Shown piece after piece: positions 31,020 through 35,991 of a stretch of DNA of 35,991 nt. The notes beneath the pieces are model-generated. The model saw only the letters and a list, made by a program, of their open reading frames with translations, ran no database searches and had not been told where the DNA came from. The DNA comes from CAZVFX01 sp964626565. GTDB taxonomy: Bacteria; Myxococcota_A; UBA9042; CAIXZC01. Position 1 is the first letter of the stretch. Every line of letters starts with the position of its first letter. A program made the position numbers and the translations under genes. The DNA is taken from NCBI GenBank assembly GCA_964626565.1, contig CAZVFX010000071.1:1-35991 (forward strand). The letters run 5' to 3'.

Positions 31020-32180
31020 CTACGATTCCGTTCCTTCTCGCAGGTAGTCAAGATACTCCTTGAACGCTACAGCGCGATTCTTCTTGCGTTCATCAAGCGG
31101 CAGGAGGACCTCGGCAGCTTCGAGCACGCGCAGCGCCTTCGATGCAGCCGGTCGCGAACACCCGAGCAGGTCGACGACGCGGTTGACCGTCAAGATAGGG
31201 TGCTCGGGTAGAAGTTCGAAGAGGCGGATGCTGATCACCGTGGCATCATCGCGGGACATCAGCCGGGTTCGACTCTCTGCAACGATAGTATGCAACCGCC
31301 GAGCAGTCGAGACAGCCTCCTCGGCCACGACCGCCACGGCTTCGAGGAAGTATGACAGCCAACCCTCCCAGTCACCGTCGGTCCGTACCGCTTCCAGCCG
31401 GCGGTAGTACTCCTGCCGGTGGAGTTTCAGGAAGAGGCTCAAGTAGAGAAGCGGCCGCGACAGCAGTTGCCAGTGGCGCAGGAGAAGAGTGATGAGAAGA
31501 CGCCCGAGACGACCGTTGCCGTCGAGATAGGGATGCAGCGTCTCGAACTGCACGTGGAGCAGGCCTATACGCACGAGCGATGGAAGGTCGCTCTTGTCGT
31601 GGATGGCGTGCTCGAACTGGCTCAGCAACTCGCTAAGCCGCTCCGGCGGTGGCGGGACGAAGTTTGCGTTGCCAGGCCGGGTCCCACCGCTCCAGTTCTG
31701 CGACCGTCGAACCTCGCCTGGTTCCTTCTGCGCGCCTCGGGCCCCGGGCAGGAGTCTGCGGTGGGCCTCCGAGAGCAACCGCATTGAGATGGGAAGTCCA
31801 CCCGCACGACCAAGCTCCTCCCAGGCAAAGCACAATGCCGAGACGTAGCCACACACTTCCTCCAAATCCGGGTCCTTCGGTTCCTCGCCGGAAGCCTCGA
31901 CTGCGAGCAAATCCATCAGTGTTGCCTGGGTGCCTTCGATCTGAGCGGAGAGAACCGCTTCCTTGCGAACGAAGGCGTAGACGAACCACTCGACCGAGGG
32001 AACTAGATCACCGGCCAGGTCGAGCAGTCGTACCTGCTCTTCAGCACGCGCGAGCAACGGCGCCAAGTCACCTGCGAGATCCAGGGGCGGGTCCCGTGGC
32101 GGCAGAGGATACGGGATGAAAGCGCTGACCACCTCTCCTGCCACGGTGCTCCGCTCGTATTGTCCGGTCTTCCTCTTCAT
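31020..32180 (-). CDS. Fic-domain AMPylator with N-terminal inhibitory motif and C-terminal winged helix
   Basis: A 386-residue Fic protein. The catalytic motif is HPYLDGNGRLGR (residues 216-227), matching HPFxxGNGRxxR with Tyr for Phe. Such enzymes transfer AMP, or more rarely another nucleotide or phosphate group, onto hydroxyls of target proteins. S78-A-Q-I-E82-G83 fits the (S/T)xxxE(G/N) inhibitory helix, which places it in the class with an N-terminal auto-inhibitory helix, so no separate antitoxin is needed. The C-terminal ~80 residues (ILTVNRVVDLLGCSRPAASKALRVLEAAEVL) form a winged helix-turn-helix, suggesting DNA binding and autoregulation. AGGTGA precedes the ATG. A strong inverted repeat lies 47-89 bases upstream. 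The gene stands alone between two copies of a 32-bp repeat, so it may be a transferred cassette. Confidence 0.93.
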   Translation of the reverse strand: MKRKTGQYERSTVAGEVVSAFIPYPLPPRDPPLDLAGDLAPLLARAEEQVRLLDLAGDLVPSVEWFVYAFVRKEAVLSAQIEGTQATLMDLLAVEASGEEPKDPDLEEVCGYVSALCFAWEELGRAGGLPISMRLLSEAHRRLLPGARGAQKEPGEVRRSQNWSGGTRPGNANFVPPPPERLSELLSQFEHAIHDKSDLPSLVRIGLLHVQFETLHPYLDGNGRLGRLLITLLLRHWQLLSRPLLYLSLFLKLHRQEYYRRLEAVRTDGDWEGWLSYFLEAVAVVAEEAVSTARRLHTIVAESRTRLMSRDDATVISIRLFELLPEHPILTVNRVVDLLGCSRPAASKALRVLEAAEVLLPLDERKKNRAVAFKEYLDYLREGTES

Positions 32181-32226
32181 CGTTCACCTGCTTCGAAGTG
32201 GTCGTGTCACCTCGTCAGCCAATAAT

Positions 32227-32269
32227 AAGCGAACGCTTCTTATTTGCCCACCAAAAGAAGCGTTCGCTT
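32227..32269. promoter_or_regulatory. Inverted-repeat operator upstream of the fic gene
   Basis: Two perfect 15-base arms, AAGCGAACGCTTCTT (32227-32241) and AAGAAGCGTTCGCTT (32255-32269), are separated by 13 bases. Each arm is itself a near palindrome (AAGCG-NN-CGCTT), so this looks like two binding sites 28 bases apart. It lies in the promoter region of the fic gene (start 32180). Binding by the Fic winged helix is inferred. Confidence 0.7.
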
Positions 32270-32284
32270 CATTTCCGACCGCGA

Positions 32285-32327
32285 CCTTTTTGCGTTTCAG
32301 GCTGGAGGCTGGAGGCGGGAGGAACTA
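32285..32327 (+). repeat. Repeat copy B: CCTTTTTGCG... plus (GGCTGGA)n
   Basis: The first 32 bases are identical to copy A (30783-30814), followed by GGGAGGAAC instead of TGGACGAAC. Unlike copy A it has no terminator stem in front. A and B bracket the fic gene and the two gene fragments. Confidence 0.9.
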
Positions 32328-32424
32328 CTTTCTCAGGCCTCGGATGAGTCTGCTGTCTTCATGGAACCTCCTATGCCTGTGGTGAAGTCTGCTAGGCCCG
32401 CACCGAACCGTCGACGCCCTGGGA

Positions 32425-34272
32425 CTACCAGTGAACGTATGCCCTGACGGCTCGGTGTTTTGAGTAGGGCAACGGGCTGTCGTCAGGATATTGGGCCGAG
32501 CCGGCCACTTCAAACCCGATGGTGTGAACACCTTCAACGGGCGGTGGGTTGACCGCATCCCCGGGTTTGTAGTCGTTCGCGTACTTGAAGAACAGGTAGT
32601 CGTAACGCGGTTGCACTCCCGCCCCCAGGGTGCCGTTGGCGATGAGGCACGTCTTGAGCGCCTCTTCGTCAACGCTGACAATATGGCAGTTGTGCCATAC
32701 CGGGTCACGGTAGCCCACGTTGTCCGGCACAGCCAACTCGACGTTGGCCTTCTTGTACCATGGCTTGTAACCGGCCGATGCTGATTGACTCGTCAAATCA
32801 GGCAGGTTCACATCTCCGCCCCAGGCGTACATTTCCACACCCGTGTAACTCTTGAGCGAATCCTGCGTCAGTTGGGCATTGGTGACGCCACAGCCGTCCA
32901 CCACGGGCCAGTGTATGCTGGCTACCGCCAGTTGCTTGTTGCCTTCGGACAGTTTGTCGGTGAATTTGCAGGCAAGGTTGAGATAGCGTGGGGCTGTGGC
33001 CACCTGGCAGCTTCCGTTCTTTTTGATTCTTGCCCGCCAGGTCTTCTTCGAACCCTGGATGTACTGGAAGCGCTCTTTGCGATAGATGATACCGTTGGCC
33101 TGGTGCTTCTTGAAATCGCAATCTGCCGGTTCCCAGTACTCCGGATACTGTTCCGAGATGATTGTCCCGTAGCTGCCGCCGAGTTTGAGTTCCATGTATG
33201 TGGCGAGATAGTCCAACTGTTCGGTATTTGAGATTTGCTGCACCAGAAGAAAATCGGGCGGGTTGGCTTGAGTGCGCATGAAGTAGAACAGGTCCTCCCA
33301 GTCCCCTGCACAGCTTGGTGGGAGGTACTCAATTTCAGGCAGGTTTTCTACGTTGGCAGTGAAAAAGAGGATTCGCGTCGGGTCATTGTTTGGAGGCGGT
33401 GGGCATGGAGCGCAAACACCCCCACAGCCGTCGGGAAGACAGCCCATGCCCTGGCACAACGGCCGACAGTTGCACAGGCCTTGCAGACAAATGTGTCCGG
33501 GTGGGCAGGCACCGCAGCTTCCGCCGCACCCGTCATCCCCACACTGTTTGCCGTCACAGGCGGGCTGGCACTGTTCTACTTGACACAGCGAACCGTCACA
33601 CCATTGTCCCGGTGGGCAGGTCCCGCAACTTCCGCCGCACCCGTCGTCCCCACAGCTTTTCCCCTGGCAGTCGGCAGTGCAGCCGGGGGGATGGCACACG
33701 CCGTCGGTACAGATCTGTTCCGGCAAGCACTGGCCGCAGACCGAACCGCAACCGTCGGGACCGCAGTTCTTCTGGTCACAATCGGGCAGCAGCAACCCAT
33801 CGCAGTCTTCGTCTGTTTCGTTGTGGCAGATTTCATCTGCCCCGGGGTGGGCGGTGGGCTCACTGTCATTGCAGTCGCCATCCTTAATCGCGATGAATGG
33901 GGGCGAAGGCATGCATAGACACTGCGTTTGGGAAACTCCAAACCCGTCCCCATCTTCGTCCTTGTAGAACTCAGCACATCCGATGGCTCCCTCTTCGTCA
34001 GTTTCGCCGTCACCATCGTCGTCGACCAGGTTACATTTCTCTTCGGCTGTGGAATGAGAATCACCTTGGGGGAGGAAGGAATCCACGTTGCGCAACTCAG
34101 GGACGGCGACCTCCAGGCACATATCGGTACGTTGGCGGATATCCGCCGGTCCGCCTCCTCTTTTTGCGGAATCGTGCACGTCTCGGCTGAAGGGCTGGTC
34201 CCCTCCCCCGCACTGTGCAAGGAGGAGCAGAAGGAGGGACGAAACCAAACTTGTGTCAATTCTGTTCGTCAT
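32425..34272 (-). CDS. Lipoprotein: MopE-like motifs, four Cys modules and an EEP-like domain
   Basis: A 615-residue predicted secreted protein. The ATG at 34270-34272 gives a signal peptide ending LLLLLLAQC; the longer open frame runs back over a likely promoter. Order: Asp-rich MopE-like metal-binding motifs (NLVDDDGDGETDEEG, YKDEDGDGFG, DGDCNDSEPTAHPGADEICHN), then four Cys modules of the CGDDGCGGSCGxC type, then from about residue 300 a domain like the endonuclease/exonuclease/phosphatase superfamily: TANVEN (Asn307), the LQE-like step, SIHWP, GGDVNLPD and a terminal SKHRAV. Two metal/catalytic acids are changed: the LQE Glu is Gln346, and the SDH Asp is Lys605. Activity is therefore doubtful. 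It could be a secreted nuclease/phosphatase relative that has become a binding protein. Confidence 0.8.
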   Translation of the reverse strand: MTNRIDTSLVSSLLLLLLAQCGGGDQPFSRDVHDSAKRGGGPADIRQRTDMCLEVAVPELRNVDSFLPQGDSHSTAEEKCNLVDDDGDGETDEEGAIGCAEFYKDEDGDGFGVSQTQCLCMPSPPFIAIKDGDCNDSEPTAHPGADEICHNETDEDCDGLLLPDCDQKNCGPDGCGSVCGQCLPEQICTDGVCHPPGCTADCQGKSCGDDGCGGSCGTCPPGQWCDGSLCQVEQCQPACDGKQCGDDGCGGSCGACPPGHICLQGLCNCRPLCQGMGCLPDGCGGVCAPCPPPPNNDPTRILFFTANVENLPEIEYLPPSCAGDWEDLFYFMRTQANPPDFLLVQQISNTEQLDYLATYMELKLGGSYGTIISEQYPEYWEPADCDFKKHQANGIIYRKERFQYIQGSKKTWRARIKKNGSCQVATAPRYLNLACKFTDKLSEGNKQLAVASIHWPVVDGCGVTNAQLTQDSLKSYTGVEMYAWGGDVNLPDLTSQSASAGYKPWYKKANVELAVPDNVGYRDPVWHNCHIVSVDEEALKTCLIANGTLGAGVQPRYDYLFFKYANDYKPGDAVNPPPVEGVHTIGFEVAGSAQYPDDSPLPYSKHRAVRAYVHW

Positions 34273-34338
34273 GTACAAAACTACTCGCTTCGAATCACAC
34301 GTTGGCTCGCGTCTCGGCGATGCGTTGCCTCCGATGCA

Positions 34339-34368
34339 ATTAAGATGCAAGAAGACCGGGAATGTCAA
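34339..34368 (-). promoter_or_regulatory. Probable promoter of the EEP-like lipoprotein gene
   Basis: Minus strand: a perfect TTGACA (34363-34368), an 18-base spacer, and CTTAAT (4/6 of the -10) at 34339-34344. The leader to the ATG at 34272 would be ~60 bases. Confidence 0.45.
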
Positions 34369-34453
34369 GTATTCAGAGTACTTCTGTCTCTATTCTACGG
34401 GTAGACCGGCATTTGTCGAACGGCAGGGGGCTACTCGACACCCCATTGGGGCG

Positions 34454-34485
34454 TTTTGCGTTTCAGGCGGGAGGCCGCCCTCCCG
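34454..34485 (+). repeat. Degenerate repeat copy C with hairpin
   Basis: TTTTGCGTTTCAGGC matches copies A and B. It is followed by a perfect 7-bp inverted repeat, CGGGAGG-CCGC-CCTCCCG, in place of the GGCTGGA heptamers. It lies between the EEP-like and the propeller lipoprotein genes. Confidence 0.7.
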
Positions 34486-34532
34486 TCCGCTCGCTACCAT
34501 CGCCCATCGATTGCTTCACCCACGGAGAGGGG

Positions 34533-35789
34533 CTACGGCAATCCGAGCCCTCGAACGAATACGGAATCGTCTCCCCAGGCCACGAATCCGCCCGGGCGGT
34601 CGGGGTGGCAGCCGACGTTGGGATTCTCGAATTTGCCGCCGGAGAGGGAGCCTTGCTCCGGATCAAGGGGAGAGACCGGAGACTGCTCTCCCCCGGGACC
34701 GATGACCAGGTAATATGGAACGCGCTCGGCGCCGGCAAATGTAATGTACTTGTAGCCACCGGAATCGATATCGATAGTGGGCCCGACATTATCCGGATCA
34801 TCCACACCGACCACCTGCTCAACCGCCAGCACCCACGGCTCGCTCCACTCGGCCGGGCCTCGATATCGATAGTGGATCCCTCCGCCGCCCTTGATGGTAT
34901 TGACCACGTGGAGGCTGTCGTCACGAAGGTCCACGGCAATCCAGGAGAAATCGCTGCTGGGATGTAGCTGGGTGTGAGCCCCCAGGCCCGCTGTCTCAGT
35001 GTAGCTGTTGTGGTACACGGAAGATGACCGCCAGGTCAAATGTAGCGTGCCCGCTCCGTCGCAGTCCAATCCACCATTGTTGTCATTGCCCACAGGAACC
35101 GGGCCGGCTTGAACGATGCCGCTCTTGATGATGAAGAGGATCACGCGGTCTTCAATGTTTTTGTCCACATTTCTCGACACAGTGGCAAAAACCGTATCCT
35201 GTGGACCGATGGCGATGCGTGGCTTGCGCCAGCCGTTGAAGAGATTGGCCGGCGGTGCGAAACCAGCCCCGGTCCAATGGGCGTATTGCAGGGCTCCAAA
35301 GACGACATGAGGATTGCCGGAAGAGTCAACCGCAACCTGAGGATCCCCGCCTTTTCCCACCAGGTTCTCCTCGCCTGCGTCATACGGGTACAACGCTTTC
35401 CGGTAGAAGGTGGAGCCGTCGCGTTCGTAGACCAGGTGCAGGTTGCCATCGAAATCGACCGCCACGTCCGGATCATCGCCGCTGTCCAAGTACATTTTCG
35501 GGCCCGCCGCAAAAGGGTCCCGCGGCGGTGTCACCTCTTCATCCGGTGGGGTGGAGTTCTCCTCCTGGTCACCCGTTTCGGGCAGCGATGGCGGGACGTC
35601 CGGCAATTCACCGGGAATCTCGGAGGACGTGTCGTCCGGTGCGCCACGGGGCCGAGTATCGAGGACCCAGTCGATGGCCGGAGACGCGTCCACAAGGTGC
35701 ACTGTGTCGCCTCCGGAGGGGCCGTCGTTTGAACCGCAGGCGAGGATGAAGCCCAGGGAAAATAGAACCAAAGAGAGTTTCCAGGGCAT
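34533..35789 (-). CDS. Propeller-type lipoprotein
   Basis: A 418-residue predicted secreted lipoprotein. The start is the ATG at 35787-35789 with AGGAGG upstream; the signal peptide ends GFILAC. An acidic, Pro-rich spacer (about residues 25-95) is followed by six or seven repeats of the kind DPDVAVDFDGNLHLVYER, DPQVAVDSSGNPHVVFG, KPRIAIGPQDTVFATV, NGGLDCDGAGTLHLTW, SWIAVDLRDDSLHVVN and GPTIDIDSGGYKYITF. These are typical blades of a sialidase-like/BNR-type beta-propeller. No catalytic residues of known propeller enzymes were recognised, so a binding role is more likely than catalysis. It has no operon partner. Confidence 0.8.
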   Translation of the reverse strand: MPWKLSLVLFSLGFILACGSNDGPSGGDTVHLVDASPAIDWVLDTRPRGAPDDTSSEIPGELPDVPPSLPETGDQEENSTPPDEEVTPPRDPFAAGPKMYLDSGDDPDVAVDFDGNLHLVYERDGSTFYRKALYPYDAGEENLVGKGGDPQVAVDSSGNPHVVFGALQYAHWTGAGFAPPANLFNGWRKPRIAIGPQDTVFATVSRNVDKNIEDRVILFIIKSGIVQAGPVPVGNDNNGGLDCDGAGTLHLTWRSSSVYHNSYTETAGLGAHTQLHPSSDFSWIAVDLRDDSLHVVNTIKGGGGIHYRYRGPAEWSEPWVLAVEQVVGVDDPDNVGPTIDIDSGGYKYITFAGAERVPYYLVIGPGGEQSPVSPLDPEQGSLSGGKFENPNVGCHPDRPGGFVAWGDDSVFVRGLGLP

Positions 35790-35820
35790 GGTTCCTCCTA
35801 TCAGCCTACTATCCTGTTCT

Positions 35821-35836
35821 ATCAATCGAGATTGAT
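35821..35836. promoter_or_regulatory. 16-bp palindrome upstream of the propeller lipoprotein
   Basis: ATCAATC-GA-GATTGAT is a perfect 7-bp inverted repeat about 32 bases before the start codon at 35789. It is a possible operator; no regulator is identified. Confidence 0.35.
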
Positions 35837-35901
35837 CAAGTTGTGTTTAACGCCGGATGCCGGGGGACCCCATCGGCGCCTGGCGGCAAACGGCGGGTGG
35901 G

Positions 35902-35991
35902 CTACTCGGTTCCACTCCGGCCGGTTAGAAAGTCAATGAGGTTCTTGTTCTTGCGGCGTGCACGTTTGGCCTCGTCCAGGGGGGTCAGCTT
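35902..35991 (-). CDS. C-terminal end of an ankyrin-like protein (partial)
   Basis: The last 29 codons of a minus-strand frame that enters from beyond the window and ends with TAG at 35902-35904. The peptide KLTPLDEAKRARRKNKN is followed by LIDFLTGRSGTE. TPLDEAKR followed by a leucine-rich helix is the usual ending of an ankyrin repeat (TPL-x-x-A-x-x-x-x-x-x-x-x-x-L-L), here with a slightly longer loop. Too short to say more. Confidence 0.5.
   Translation of the reverse strand, partial: KLTPLDEAKRARRKNKNLIDFLTGRSGTE

Noticed and set aside
31060..32119. Plus-strand frames opposite the fic gene, considered as a possible antitoxin.
   Set aside because: No ribosome-binding site or recognisable domain; the Fic protein has its own inhibitory motif, so no partner is needed.

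Overview
The window reads as a GC-rich chromosome segment from an uncultured or little-studied bacterium of the Myxococcota / former Deltaproteobacteria type. This placement is inferred from style, not from a marker gene. The clues are many secreted lipoproteins with acidic/proline spacers, arrays of two Cys-rich repeat types (C-x3-C-...-CGxDGCGGxCG and CDDGNxCTxDxC), MopE-like and thrombospondin-3-like calcium motifs, and propeller-like repeats. At least eight genes here encode predicted lipoproteins, so most of the window serves the cell envelope.

Layout. (1) 1-740: the end of an unidentified gene and a Cys-rich lipoprotein gene. (2) 870-4792: a tightly overlapping four-gene operon of a polytopic GT-C-like membrane protein, two small membrane proteins and an anchored SGNH-fold protein whose catalytic Ser is replaced by Gly. 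(3) 4796-5923: a GH43-like lipoprotein on the minus strand. (4) 6069-14592: a probable operon of a Tat-signal TldD protease, TldE, and two paralogous Cys-rich/propeller lipoproteins. (5) 14583-21135, minus: a 1615-residue Cys-repeat lipoprotein coupled to a metzincin-like metallopeptidase. (6) 21295-24017: an orphan beta-class DNA methyltransferase coupled to a second polytopic membrane protein that carries two in-frame repeat insertions. (7) 24078-28728, minus: the most interesting locus, a five-gene operon of four paralogous proteins and one B12-type radical SAM enzyme. Each paralog has a leader-like N-terminal domain, then a Tat-like signal segment, then an acidic/Pro-rich tail. (8) 28861-30552: a lipoprotein behind a clear sigma70-type promoter. 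(9) 30631-32327: tRNA-Asn(GTT) with promoter and terminator, then two truncated genes and a Fic gene, bounded by copies of a 32-bp repeat that starts in the tRNA terminator. (10) 32425-35789: a lipoprotein with an endonuclease/exonuclease/phosphatase-like domain and a propeller lipoprotein, then the end of an ankyrin-like gene.

Main candidate for something new: the radical SAM plus four-paralog operon at 24078-28728. It looks like a RiPP-type modification locus whose substrates are exported, possibly lipidated proteins rather than short peptides. TldD/TldE, known elsewhere as a leader-removing protease pair, lies in the same window, but a link between the two is only speculation. A second theme is dispersed small repeats: three heptanucleotide families, two hairpin-type elements and a 32-bp operon spacer repeat. 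Three of these insertions lie in-frame inside coding genes. All assignments come from reading the sequence; no database search was possible.
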